A stretch of 33,269 bases of DNA from positions 1 to 33,269 of the forward strand of contig NZ_QGKS01000288.1 of the NCBI RefSeq assembly GCF_003172935.1. The letters are read 5' to 3'. Both the position numbers and the translations under genes were made by a program. The DNA comes from Micromonospora sicca (GTDB lineage: Bacteria; Actinomycetota; Actinomycetes; Mycobacteriales; Micromonosporaceae). Under the pieces are notes generated by a model. The model saw only the letters and a list, made by a program, of their open reading frames with translations, did not search any database and had not been told where the DNA came from. This document shows positions 1-7,082 of the stretch, one piece after another; position 1 is the first letter of the stretch; each line of letters opens with the position of its first letter.

Positions 1-80
1 GCCCCGCCCTGGCGACGGTCCGGCCCCGGCGCGGCCCGGCGCGATCGCGGCGCCGCCATACCCGCGCGGCGTCCGCATGC

Positions 81-116
81 GCAAGGGCCCGCACCGGAAC
101 CGGTGCGGGCCCTTGC
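81..116 (-). terminator. Intrinsic terminator-like hairpin after rplI
   Basis: A perfect 17-bp inverted repeat (81-97 with 100-116) with a 2-nt loop lies 17 bases past the rplI stop codon. It has no long U-tract, as is usual in high-GC actinobacteria. It should end the rpsF-ssb-rpsR-rplI transcript and could work in both directions. Nothing in positions 1-80 can be assigned to a gene. Confidence 0.85.
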
Positions 117-132
117 ATGGTGCTGGCGGGTG

Positions 133-579
133 TCAGCCCTGGACGACGTTGAGGTCGAACTTGGCGGACACCTCGGGGTGCAGCTTGACGCGCACCGGGT
201 AGGTGCCGGTCGACTTGATGTGACCGGGCACCTCCAGCCGACGACGGTCCAGGACCGGGCCGCCGGCCGCCTTGACGGCGTCGACGATCTCGGCCGGGGT
301 GACCGAACCGAAGAGCCGGCCGCCCTCGCCGGCGCGGGCCTTCAGGCTGACCTTGAGACCCTCGAGCTGGGCCTTGACCTCGTTGGCGTGGTCCAGGTCG
401 CGGATCTCCCGGGCCGAGCGGGCCCGCTTGATGACCGTGACCTGCTTCTCCGCGCCCTTGGTCCAGGCGATCGCGAAGCCCTGCGGGAGCAGGAAGTTAC
501 GGCCGTAGCCGTTCTTCACCTCGACGATGTCGCCCGGGGCACCGAGGCCGGACACCTCCTGAGTCAGGATGATCTTCAT
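133..579 (-). CDS. rplI: 50S ribosomal protein L9
   Basis: This 148-residue protein matches bacterial L9 in length and sequence. It starts MKIILTQEV and has the N-terminal motif [24 protein letters not shown], which binds 23S rRNA. A long linking helix (about residues 41-75) and a C-terminal domain with the LFGSVT motif follow. L9 binds domain V of 23S rRNA near the L1 stalk and supports reading-frame fidelity. The ATG start at 577-579 is preceded by GAGGAGG at good spacing. A longer in-frame reading further upstream exists, but it only runs through rpsR in another frame. It is the last gene of the operon, 14 nt after rpsR. Confidence 0.98.
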   Translation of the reverse strand: MKIILTQEVSGLGAPGDIVEVKNGYGRNFLLPQGFAIAWTKGAEKQVTVIKRARSAREIRDLDHANEVKAQLEGLKVSLKARAGEGGRLFGSVTPAEIVDAVKAAGGPVLDRRRLEVPGHIKSTGTYPVRVKLHPEVSAKFDLNVVQG

Positions 580-593
580 GTCGGTGCCTCCTC

Positions 594-833
594 TCAGCGG
601 GTCGTGGCCGTGTACGGCAGGAGCGCCATCTCGCGGGCGTTCTTGACCGCGCGGGCGATCTGCCGCTGCTGCTGCGAGGTCACGCCGGTCACCCGTCGAG
701 CGCGGATCTTGCCGCGGTCGGAGATGAACTTGCGCAGCAGCGCGGTGTCCTTGTAGTCGATGTAGGTGATCCCGTCCTTGTCGAGCGGGTTCACCTTCTT
801 CTTCGGCTTGCGAAGTGCCGCAGCCTTGGCCAT
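594..833 (-). CDS. rpsR: 30S ribosomal protein S18
   Basis: This 79-residue protein is typical bacterial S18, with the core [19 protein letters not shown], an [10 protein letters not shown] segment and the [20 protein letters not shown] helix that binds 16S rRNA together with S6. The chosen ATG at 831-833 has an AGGAGC ribosome-binding site 8 nt upstream. An alternative in-frame ATG at 873-875 would add 14 residues and overlap the ssb stop; it lacks a good SD and is not typical of the family. No four-cysteine zinc pattern is present, so this is the C-minus form. It lies 41 nt after ssb in the operon. Confidence 0.97.
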   Translation of the reverse strand: MAKAAALRKPKKKVNPLDKDGITYIDYKDTALLRKFISDRGKIRARRVTGVTSQQQRQIARAVKNAREMALLPYTATTR

Positions 834-874
834 TGCACGTGCTCCTGGTTTGCGATCGCGGGCGCTCGGCGCCA

Positions 875-1393
875 TTAGAACGGAGGCTCCTCGTCGAAGT
901 TGCCGCCCGAACCACCGCGCGAGGGAGCCGGGGCAGCCGAGGCCCAGGGGTCGTCGAAGTTGCCTCCGCCGCCCTGGCCACCGCCACCACCGGAGCCGAA
1001 GCCACCGCCGCCGCCACCACCACCGGAGCGCGACATCTTCTGCACCTTCGCCGTGGCGTAGCGCAGCGACGGGCCGATCTCGTCGACCTCGAGCTCGATG
1101 ACGGTGCGCTTCTCACCCTCGCGGGTCTCGTACGACCGCTGACGCAGTCGACCCGAGACGATCACGCGGGCGCCCCGCTGCAGCGACTCGGCGACGTGCT
1201 CCGCCGCCTGCCGCCACACCGTGCAGGCCAGGAAGAGCGGCTCGCCGTCCTTCCATTCGTTGGTGGTCTTGTCCATGAACCGGGGCGTCGAAGCGACCCG
1301 GAACTTGGCGACCGCCGCACCCGACGGGGTGAACCGCAACTCGGGGTCATCGGTCAGGTTGCCGATGACCGTGATGGTGGTGTCTCCTGCCAT
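875..1393 (-). CDS. ssb: Single-stranded DNA-binding protein
   Basis: The 172-residue protein has an N-terminal OB fold (about 1-110; [21 protein letters not shown], then the FRVAST and [12 protein letters not shown] segments). A flexible glycine-rich linker (about 115-150) and the acidic tip DEEPPF follow. That tip is the docking site for replication and repair partners. It coats single-stranded DNA as a tetramer in replication, recombination and repair. The ATG at 1391-1393 was chosen because GAGGAG lies 6 nt before it. A second ATG two codons upstream (1397-1399) would sit directly on the SD. Stop TAA is at 875-877. It lies between rpsF and rpsR, as in most bacteria. Confidence 0.97.
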   Translation of the reverse strand: MAGDTTITVIGNLTDDPELRFTPSGAAVAKFRVASTPRFMDKTTNEWKDGEPLFLACTVWRQAAEHVAESLQRGARVIVSGRLRQRSYETREGEKRTVIELEVDEIGPSLRYATAKVQKMSRSGGGGGGGGFGSGGGGGQGGGGNFDDPWASAAPAPSRGGSGGNFDEEPPF

Positions 1394-1492
1394 GACCATC
1401 TCCTCGCGCACTCATCAGATCCCGCCGTACAGGCTCTCAGAGCCGTACGACAGAGCCGATGAGGCTGATCCGGGCGAACCGGGGTTGAATGC

Positions 1493-1783
1493 TTAGCGCA
1501 TCTCCGGCCGGATGACCTTGGTGCGCAGCACGGACTCGTTGAGCCGCAGCTGACGGTCCAGCTCGGCCACGGCCGCAGGCGTGGCCTGCAGGTCGATGAC
1601 GGCGTAGATGCCCTCGGCCTTCTTGCTGATCTCGTACGCGAGGCGCCGGCGGCCCCACACGTCGGTCTTCTCGACCGAGCCACCCGCGGTCCGGATCACG
1701 TTCAGGTACGTGTCGAGCGACGGGGCGACGGTGCGTTCCTCGAGGCTGGGGTCGAGGATCACCATGATCTCGTAATGACGCAA
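1493..1783 (-). CDS. rpsF: 30S ribosomal protein S6, TTG start
   Basis: The 96-residue protein begins [17 protein letters not shown] and contains the [12 protein letters not shown] and GIYAVIDLQ strands of bacterial S6. S6 pairs with S18 on the 16S central domain. The start codon is TTG (complement of 1781-1783). It is favoured over the ATG at 1763-1765 because MRHYE is the conserved S6 N-terminus, and because AGGAGGTG lies 8-9 nt before the TTG. The weak start plus a hidden SD suggests that translation is deliberately held back (see the leader at 1793-1837). It is the first gene of the operon; ssb follows after about 100 nt. Confidence 0.97.
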   Translation of the reverse strand: MRHYEIMVILDPSLEERTVAPSLDTYLNVIRTAGGSVEKTDVWGRRRLAYEISKKAEGIYAVIDLQATPAAVAELDRQLRLNESVLRTKVIRPEMR

Positions 1784-1792
1784 GACGTGCTC

Positions 1793-1837
1793 ACCTCCTG
1801 TGGGCTATGCGGCCACGGTCCTTCCGTGGCAGGAGGT
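1793..1837 (-). promoter_or_regulatory. rpsF leader: SD-sequestering structure resembling the S6:S18 mRNA motif
   Basis: Read on the minus strand, ACCTCCTG (1837-1830) is perfectly complementary to CAGGAGGT (1800-1793), which contains the rpsF SD. Between them an inner hairpin CCACGG/CCGTGG (1829-1824 with 1818-1813, 5-nt loop) is followed at once by an unpaired CCG (1812-1810) and a bulge of about 9 nt. An outer stem, an inner hairpin and a bulged CCG is the published layout of the S6:S18 binding site in rpsF leaders, which mimics the 16S site. The base pairing is seen directly. Binding by S6:S18 and translational autoregulation are inferred. Confidence 0.7.
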
Positions 1838-1887
1838 CTGCGTCGTGGCCCGCTCCGGTACCGGGGGGACCCGGCCGAACGCGGACA

Positions 1888-1912
1888 ACCGGACCAGGAT
1901 ACCCGGTCCGGT
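1888..1912 (-). promoter_or_regulatory. Candidate rpsF-operon promoter inside a palindrome
   Basis: ACCGGACC-N9-GGTCCGGT forms a perfect 8-bp-arm inverted repeat. Its centre holds TATCCT on the minus strand (1901-1896), a good actinobacterial -10 hexamer. No convincing -35 is seen at 17-18 bp. Transcription would start near 1889, giving a leader of about 105 nt that includes the SD-sequestering structure. The palindrome could be an operator or simply a DNA or RNA hairpin. Confidence 0.4.
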
Positions 1913-2008
1913 CGATCATGCCCGGGCCGGTCGGCGGGACCGGCCGGGCGCGGTGACAGGGGCCCACCGCCGGCGTCGAGCACCGGAGGTGGACCCCTGT
2001 CCACGGGG

Positions 2009-2094
2009 CCGCGGGGCGTCCCGTCCGCATTCCTTGGGTGGGACCTGGGGAGGAACGACCACACCGATGAGGTTGGATCGAGGACGCCCCGCGG
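2009..2094. repeat. 13-bp perfect inverted repeat with 60-nt loop
   Basis: CCGCGGGGCGTCC (2009-2021) and GGACGCCCCGCGG (2082-2094) are exact reverse complements. They enclose 60 nt that contain no gene. The arms are long enough not to be trivial, even at this GC content. The element lies between the divergent rpsF and nfo genes and could be a structured RNA on either strand. Function unknown. Confidence 0.5.
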
Positions 2095-2146
2095 AGCTTT
2101 ATCGTGTTGTCGGCTGATATGACCATACAACGGCTCTCGTCACCTG

Positions 2147-2173
2147 TTGGGGGAAATGAGGAATTTGCCCCAA
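2147..2173. repeat. AT-containing hairpin
   Basis: TTGGGG-g-AAAT (2147-2157) pairs with ATTT-g-CCCCAA (2163-2173) around a 5-nt loop, with one G:G mismatch. The AAAT/ATTT part stands out against the surrounding GC-rich DNA. No gene or clear promoter is attached to it. Confidence 0.4.
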
Positions 2174-2214
2174 CCGCTCTGCCGATCGGTCGTCAGGTGG
2201 CGCGAGTCGGATCC

Positions 2215-2246
2215 CGCCCCGCCGTGCCGGGCCGCACGGCGGGGCG
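2215..2246. terminator. Strong GC hairpin between rpsF and nfo
   Basis: A perfect 13-bp stem (2215-2227 with 2234-2246) and a 6-nt loop CGGGCC. It looks like a terminator without a U-tract. No gene ends nearby on either strand, so it might stop read-through or an unrecognised short RNA. The other 1838-2451 positions hold no gene I can support. Confidence 0.4.
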
Positions 2247-2438
2247 AGCCGTTTCCGGGGGTCTCCCGGGCCGCGGGTGGATTGCAGCCGGGTGGAGCGT
2301 CGACCATCGATCCCACCTCGCACAACGACCGCCCGCCCGCCGGGTGACGCATCCGGTCGCCGCGCCCGGCCCGGCGCCGAGCCGCTCCGGAGCCGGGACA
2401 CCGCCGCCGCCGTCACCCCGCACGTCGGGGGCGCGACG

Positions 2439-2444
2439 TAGGCT
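2439..2444 (+). promoter_or_regulatory. -10 element TAGGCT for leaderless nfo
   Basis: TAGGCT (pattern TANNNT) ends 7 nt before the nfo ATG at 2452, so transcription would begin at or next to the start codon. No SD is present. This is the usual arrangement of actinobacterial leaderless mRNAs. Confidence 0.6.
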
Positions 2445-2451
2445 CCCCTGC

Positions 2452-3243
2452 ATGCGAATCGGAGCCCACGTCGATCCGACCGACCCGCTGGCCGAGGCCG
2501 CCGCCCGGGACGCCGAGGCCGTGCAGTTCTTCCTCGCCGATCCACAGGGGTGGAAGGCCCCGAAGGCCCGGGATGACGCCGAGCGGCTCCGCGACGCGGA
2601 CGTCGACCTGTACGTCCACGCGCCGTACGTCGTGAACGTGGCCACGCTCAACAACCGGATCCGGATCCCGAGCCGGAAGCTGCTGCTCGGCCACGCCACG
2701 GCGGCGGCGGCCATCGGCGCGAAGGGGCTGATCGTGCACGGCGGCCACGTCAACGCCGGTGACGACCTGGCCGTCGGCTTCGACAACTGGCGCAAGACCT
2801 TCGCGTACGCGGCCGACTCCGGCGGCTTCCCGCTCCCGGTCCTGATCGAGAACACCGCCGGCGGCGACAACGCCTGCGCGCGGCACCTCGACGCGCTGGC
2901 CCGGCTCTGGGACGCCCTCGGCGACTACGAGGTGGGCTTCTGCCTGGACACCTGCCACGCCCACGCCGGCGGCGAGGACCTGCTGGGGCTGGTCGACCGG
3001 GTCAAGGCGATCACCGGCCGGATCGACCTGGTGCACGCGAACAACTCCAAGGGCGCCTTCAACTCGGGGCAGGACCGGCACGACAACCTCGACGGCGGCA
3101 CGATCGACCCCGAGCTGGTGGTGGCGGTGATCCGCGCGGCCGGCGCCCCGGTCATCGTGGAAACGCCCGGCGGGGTCGACGGCCAGGCGGCCGACATCGC
3201 CTTCCTGCGCGGCCAGCTCGGCACCGGGACGTCGGCGGCATGA
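2452..3243 (+). CDS. nfo: Endonuclease IV-type AP endonuclease
   Basis: The 263-residue protein is a xylose-isomerase-like TIM barrel of the endonuclease IV family. It starts MRIGAHVDPTDPLAEAA. Metal-binding segments appear in family order: HGGHVNAGDD (about 98-107), LIENTAGGD (about 130-138), DTCHAHAGG (about 165-173), VHANNSKG, RHDNLDGGT and VETPGG near the end. These supply the His, Glu and Asp ligands for three zinc ions. The enzyme nicks the backbone 5' of abasic sites in base-excision repair. The ATG at 2452 fits the family start and a leaderless -10 at 2439-2444. The stop overlaps the next gene's ATG (ATGA), so the two are cotranscribed and probably translationally coupled. Confidence 0.9.
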   Translation: MRIGAHVDPTDPLAEAAARDAEAVQFFLADPQGWKAPKARDDAERLRDADVDLYVHAPYVVNVATLNNRIRIPSRKLLLGHATAAAAIGAKGLIVHGGHVNAGDDLAVGFDNWRKTFAYAADSGGFPLPVLIENTAGGDNACARHLDALARLWDALGDYEVGFCLDTCHAHAGGEDLLGLVDRVKAITGRIDLVHANNSKGAFNSGQDRHDNLDGGTIDPELVVAVIRAAGAPVIVETPGGVDGQAADIAFLRGQLGTGTSAA

Positions 3244-5423
3244 CCACGGAGCAGTCGGACGCGACGGACGGCGGCGGCCCCGCCGGCTCGACCACGAACG
3301 GCGACACCCGGCTACCCGCCGAGGCCGTCGGCACCGACGGCACCACCGCCGCCCCAGCGACGGACGGCGCCGCCGCCCGAGCGGCCACGAAGGACCAGCC
3401 GGCCGCGAAACCGGCCGGCGGGGACGGTCCGGCCGCCGCTCGGACCGGCGCGGGGAACGGCGCCTCCGGCGTCGACCCGCACTCGGCCGCCACGAGGGAC
3501 GAGCCCATCGCCGCCCCGGGCGACGGCGCCGCGACCGCCGCCCACGATGGCGACAGCGCAAGGAAGGCCGGGAAGGCCGCCACCACCGGCCAGGCCGGGA
3601 AGGCCGGCGCCACCGGCAAGGACGCCCCCGCCGCGGGTACGGAGAAAGCCGACCCCTGGTCCGCCTTCGGTCCCGCCCCCGACCCGGTGCTCACCCGGCC
3701 CCGACGGGCGGTGCGCGCGGTGGGCCGGTTCCTGGTGCACGAGTCGACCCTGTCCGTCGTCGCCGCGCTGGCCCTGGCCGTCCTGCTCACCTGGCCGACG
3801 CTGCGCTACCCGCTCTACACCCTGCCGCAGGACTACTGGGACCCGAGCCTGCAGTCCTGGCAGATGGCCTGGTCCGGGCACATCCTGCTGACCGACCCGG
3901 CGCAACTCTGGCACTCCAACACGTTCTTCCCGGAGCAGTGGAGCTTCGCCTTCTCCGACACCCTGCTCGGGTACGCCCCCGCTGGCATGATCGGCACCGG
4001 GCCCGAGGCGGCGGTGCTGCGCTACAACATCATGTTCGTGCTGGCCCACGCGCTCGCCACGTTCGGGGCGTACGCGTTGGCGCGGCAACTGGGCGCCGGC
4101 CGGATCGGGGCCGCGGTGGCCGGCGTCAGCTACGCGTACGCCCCGTGGCTGCTGGCCCAGGCCGGGCACCTGCACATCGTCTCCAACGGCGGCATCCCGC
4201 TGGCGCTGGCCATGCTCGCCCGGGGACACGGCTGGTCCCTGCGGTACGGCTACCGGCCGGAGCGCCGGCACGACGGGTGGGCGTACGCCGGCTGGATGGT
4301 GGCCGCGTGGCAGCTCAGCCTGGGCTTCGGCATCGGCCTGCCGTTCGCGTACCTGTTGGCCGGCATCGTGCTGGTCTCAGCCGTCGTCTGGTTCACCCGA
4401 CGCTGGCTGGTCCGGCCGGGCAAGCGACCGTTCGGCAGCCGGCTGCTCCTCGCCGACCTGATCGGCGGCACGCTCTTCGCCGCGGTGGGCGTGCTGCTGG
4501 CCGTGCCGTACTTCAAGGTCGCCGAGCTGCACCCGAACGCGGAGCGGACGATCGGCGACATCGCCATCTACTCGCCGCCGGCGAGCGGGTTCTTCACCGC
4601 GCCGGCGGAGTCGCGGATCTGGGGCGGCCTGCACGAGGGGGCGCGTGCCACGTTGCCCTGGCACCCGGAGATGACGCTGCTGCCGGGTTTCGTGCTCTAC
4701 GCGCTGGCCGCGGGCGGCCTCTTCTTCTCGGTCTGGCGGCTGCGGCACCGGCTGCTGCTGCTCGCCGGGGTGCTGGCGACGATGGCCCTGGCCATGGGGA
4801 CCCGGTTCTTCGGCGGCACCTTCACCTACGTGCCGCTCTTCGAGCACCTGCCCGGGTGGAACGGGTTGCGGACGCCCGGCCGGATGATGCTCTGGACCAC
4901 CCTGCTGCTCGGCCTGCTCGCCGCGGGCGCGGTCACCGCGTTCGCCGCCCGGGTACGCGAGCTGGCCGCCGAGCGGGTGCCGCCGTGGCCCGGGCCCTGG
5001 CTGCGGCTGGCCACCCTGCTGCCGCTGCTGCTGGTGATCGTGGAAGGGCTGAACACCACCCCGCACCCGGTGGTGCCGGTGCAGCCGGCGGTGATGCGCA
5101 ACGTGGACGGTCCGATGCTGGTCCTGCCGAGCAGCCAGAACCTGGACCAGCCGGTGATGCTCTGGTCGACCAGCCGGTTCCAGGACGTGGTCAACGGCGG
5201 CAGTGGCTTCACCCCGGACACGCTCGCCCACGTCCGCGAGCTGACCCTCGGCTTCCCGGACCAGCCCAGCGTCGACTACCTGCGCATCCTGGGCGTCCGC
5301 AACGTGGTGATCCTGCGGGGCCAGCTGGCTGGCACCCCGTGGGAGCGGATCGTCGACAACCCGGTGGACGGGTTGGGCATCACCCGCGAGGAGGTCGGCG
5401 ACGCGGTCGTCTACCACCTCTGA
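3240..5423 (+). CDS. Large polytopic membrane protein, possible GT-C-type glycosyltransferase
   Basis: This 727-residue protein has an Ala/Gly/Thr/Asp-rich, probably disordered cytoplasmic N-terminus of about 140 residues. About 11-12 hydrophobic segments follow, from near residue 175 to 610, and then a soluble C-terminal domain. After the first membrane helix comes a long loop with DYWDPSLQSWQMAW; acidic residues after helix 1 are typical of GT-C glycosyltransferases that use polyprenyl-phosphate sugars. No exact family or substrate can be named. The ATG at 3240 overlaps the nfo stop and has only a weak SD (GGGAC), so a start inside the low-complexity part is possible. It converges with the GT87 gene, with a gap of only 17 nt. 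Confidence 0.75.
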   Translation: MTTEQSDATDGGGPAGSTTNGDTRLPAEAVGTDGTTAAPATDGAAARAATKDQPAAKPAGGDGPAAARTGAGNGASGVDPHSAATRDEPIAAPGDGAATAAHDGDSARKAGKAATTGQAGKAGATGKDAPAAGTEKADPWSAFGPAPDPVLTRPRRAVRAVGRFLVHESTLSVVAALALAVLLTWPTLRYPLYTLPQDYWDPSLQSWQMAWSGHILLTDPAQLWHSNTFFPEQWSFAFSDTLLGYAPAGMIGTGPEAAVLRYNIMFVLAHALATFGAYALARQLGAGRIGAAVAGVSYAYAPWLLAQAGHLHIVSNGGIPLALAMLARGHGWSLRYGYRPERRHDGWAYAGWMVAAWQLSLGFGIGLPFAYLLAGIVLVSAVVWFTRRWLVRPGKRPFGSRLLLADLIGGTLFAAVGVLLAVPYFKVAELHPNAERTIGDIAIYSPPASGFFTAPAESRIWGGLHEGARATLPWHPEMTLLPGFVLYALAAGGLFFSVWRLRHRLLLLAGVLATMALAMGTRFFGGTFTYVPLFEHLPGWNGLRTPGRMMLWTTLLLGLLAAGAVTAFAARVRELAAERVPPWPGPWLRLATLLPLLLVIVEGLNTTPHPVVPVQPAVMRNVDGPMLVLPSSQNLDQPVMLWSTSRFQDVVNGGSGFTPDTLAHVRELTLGFPDQPSVDYLRILGVRNVVILRGQLAGTPWERIVDNPVDGLGITREEVGDAVVYHL

Positions 5424-5440
5424 CCCGGCTCGGGTCCGCC

Positions 5441-6961
5441 TTACGCCGGGGCGGGCTCGGCCGCGGCGGAACCCGTCGAGGAACGGGCGCGCCAGCGGAC
5501 GTACCAGGGGGCGTCGGGGGAACCGTCGAGGACACCACCGTCCGGGTCGTCGGCGTAGATGTGTCGGACCACGTCGCGCTCGGGGCGCATGACGTCCCGG
5601 ATCACGAAACCGCAGAGCACCGCGACGGTGATCAGCCGGAGGCTGGCGGCCAGCACGAAGACGCCCTCCGGGAAGACCGGCCGGCTGGTCGCCGTGCCGA
5701 GCAGCTCCCCGTAGAAGGCGGCGAAGTAGCAGACCTCGGCGAACTGCCAGACGAGGAAGGCGCCCCAGCGCGGCCGGGCGAGCACCGCGAGCGGGAGCAG
5801 CCAGAGCACGAACTGCTGGGACCAGACCTTGCTGAAGATCAGGAAGGCGGCGACCACCAGGAAGGCGAGCTGGGCCAGCCGGGGCCGGCGCGGCGCCAGC
5901 AGCGCCAGCGCGGCCACCCCGAGGCAGGCCAGCCCGAAGAGGAGGTACGACACCCAGTTGAGGGTGGGGATGTTGGCTTTCAACCAGTCGAACGGCCCCT
6001 GGTCGGGGCTGACCTTTCCGTCGAGGTAGCGGCCGATGTACCAGAGGGTGCCCCAGTCGATCGGCCGGGTGGTGTTCAGCTCGAAGAACCTGCCCCAGCT
6101 CTCCCGGTAGGGAATCGCCACCGGCAGGTTCACCAACACCACCGTCACCGCGGCCGTGATGACGGACAGGAGCGCGGCCCAGACCCGGCCGGCGCGGACC
6201 GCGAGCACCAGGATCGGCCCGAGGATGAACAGCGGCCACATCTTCGCCGCGCCGCCGAGCCCGATCAGTACCCCGGCCAGGGCGGCCGGCAGGGCACCGC
6301 TCAGGTCGGGTCTGGCGCGTGCCCAGGCCAGCAGCCCGACGGCGCTCAGCCCGACGGCGAGCAGATCCCAGTTGACGGTGGCGGTGAGCAGCAGGGCGGG
6401 GGCGAGCGCGAACATCGCCGCGTCCCAGGGTCGCCGTCGCCGCAGGTTGAGGATGACGGCGACGGTGGCGACGGCGAGAGCGCTCAGCACCAGCGCGTTG
6501 AGGTTGTAGAACCACTGCCCCTGGTTGATGCCGGGGTGGTCGGCGCCGAGGGCGTGCACCGGCAGCCCGAGCGCCCCCATGAAGTACCCGGTGAGCACCG
6601 GGTACTCGACCGGGTGGTCGGCGTAGGGCACCTTGCCCTCGTTGAGCCCCTCGGCGTAGTAGAGCGCCAGCACGTCCGTGTAGCACATCCGGGTGTACTG
6701 GATGTTGTTCTGCCAGGCGCCGTCCTGGCAGGGGGACTTCTGCACCCAGTGCAGGGCGAGGGTCAGGCAGACCAGGGCCAGCACGATCCGGGCCGCCGTC
6801 CAGAAGCGGCCCTCCCGGCCGGCGGGCCGGTCCAGCGCGACCGCGTGGTCGCCCAGTGGTCCGCCGATCACCTCGGAGGCGCCGCGGACGAAGCCGTCCG
6901 ACCGGGACGGGTGGTCGGTGGTCCCGGCGTCGTCGATGCCTGCCGTCGACTGGGTGCTCAT
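5441..6961 (-). CDS. GT87 (DUF2029) family polyprenyl-phosphate-dependent mannosyltransferase-like membrane protein
   Basis: This 506-residue protein has about 10-12 membrane helices. The first is near residues 55-75, and the loop after it carries DHPVEYPVLTG, the acidic/VEYP motif of the GT87/DUF2029 family. Further loops contain NWDLLAVGL and GGAAKMWPLF. Known GT87 members transfer mannose or arabinose from lipid-linked donors on the outer face of the membrane. It corresponds by position to M. tuberculosis Rv0051, next to ponA1. The start ATG at 6959-6961 was taken because the upstream extension contains only the terminator and palindrome region; the SD (AGGA) is modest. Acceptor unknown. 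Confidence 0.85.
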   Translation of the reverse strand: MSTQSTAGIDDAGTTDHPSRSDGFVRGASEVIGGPLGDHAVALDRPAGREGRFWTAARIVLALVCLTLALHWVQKSPCQDGAWQNNIQYTRMCYTDVLALYYAEGLNEGKVPYADHPVEYPVLTGYFMGALGLPVHALGADHPGINQGQWFYNLNALVLSALAVATVAVILNLRRRRPWDAAMFALAPALLLTATVNWDLLAVGLSAVGLLAWARARPDLSGALPAALAGVLIGLGGAAKMWPLFILGPILVLAVRAGRVWAALLSVITAAVTVVLVNLPVAIPYRESWGRFFELNTTRPIDWGTLWYIGRYLDGKVSPDQGPFDWLKANIPTLNWVSYLLFGLACLGVAALALLAPRRPRLAQLAFLVVAAFLIFSKVWSQQFVLWLLPLAVLARPRWGAFLVWQFAEVCYFAAFYGELLGTATSRPVFPEGVFVLAASLRLITVAVLCGFVIRDVMRPERDVVRHIYADDPDGGVLDGSPDAPWYVRWRARSSTGSAAAEPAPA

Positions 6962-6971
6962 GGAGAGGAAT

Positions 6972-6987
6972 CCTGCCGTACGGCAGG
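6972..6987. promoter_or_regulatory. Perfect 16-bp palindrome before the GT87 gene
   Basis: CCTGCCGTACGGCAGG is fully self-complementary and lies 10 nt upstream of the GT87 start, overlapping its weak SD. It could be an operator, or an RNA hairpin that hides the ribosome-binding site. No -10 hexamer is obvious next to it. Confidence 0.5.
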
Positions 6988-7030
6988 GGTCGGCGTCCCG
7001 CCTCGACCCCACAATTCCGGTACCCGGATA

Positions 7031-7071
7031 CGCCGACGGCGGCCGGGCGCGAAGTCCGGCCGCCGTCGGCG
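7031..7071 (-). terminator. Terminator-like hairpin after ponA
   Basis: A perfect 16-bp stem (7031-7046 with 7056-7071) and a 9-nt loop, starting 12 nt past the ponA stop. It separates ponA from the downstream GT87 gene on the same strand, so the latter may depend on its own promoter or on read-through. Confidence 0.8.
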
Positions 7072-7082
7072 GTTCCTGGCGA

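Noticed and set aside
1..80. Start of a further gene left of the rplI terminator
   Set aside because: An ATG near 57-59 (minus strand) opens a short Arg/Ala/Pro frame but it is too short to identify.
133..1116. 327-residue reading frame that would fuse an N-terminal extension to L9
   Set aside because: Only the last 148 residues are L9. The upstream part runs through rpsR and ssb in another frame and is Arg/Ala-rich.
1996..2004. DnaA-box-like CTGTCCACG
   Set aside because: Two mismatches to the consensus and isolated.
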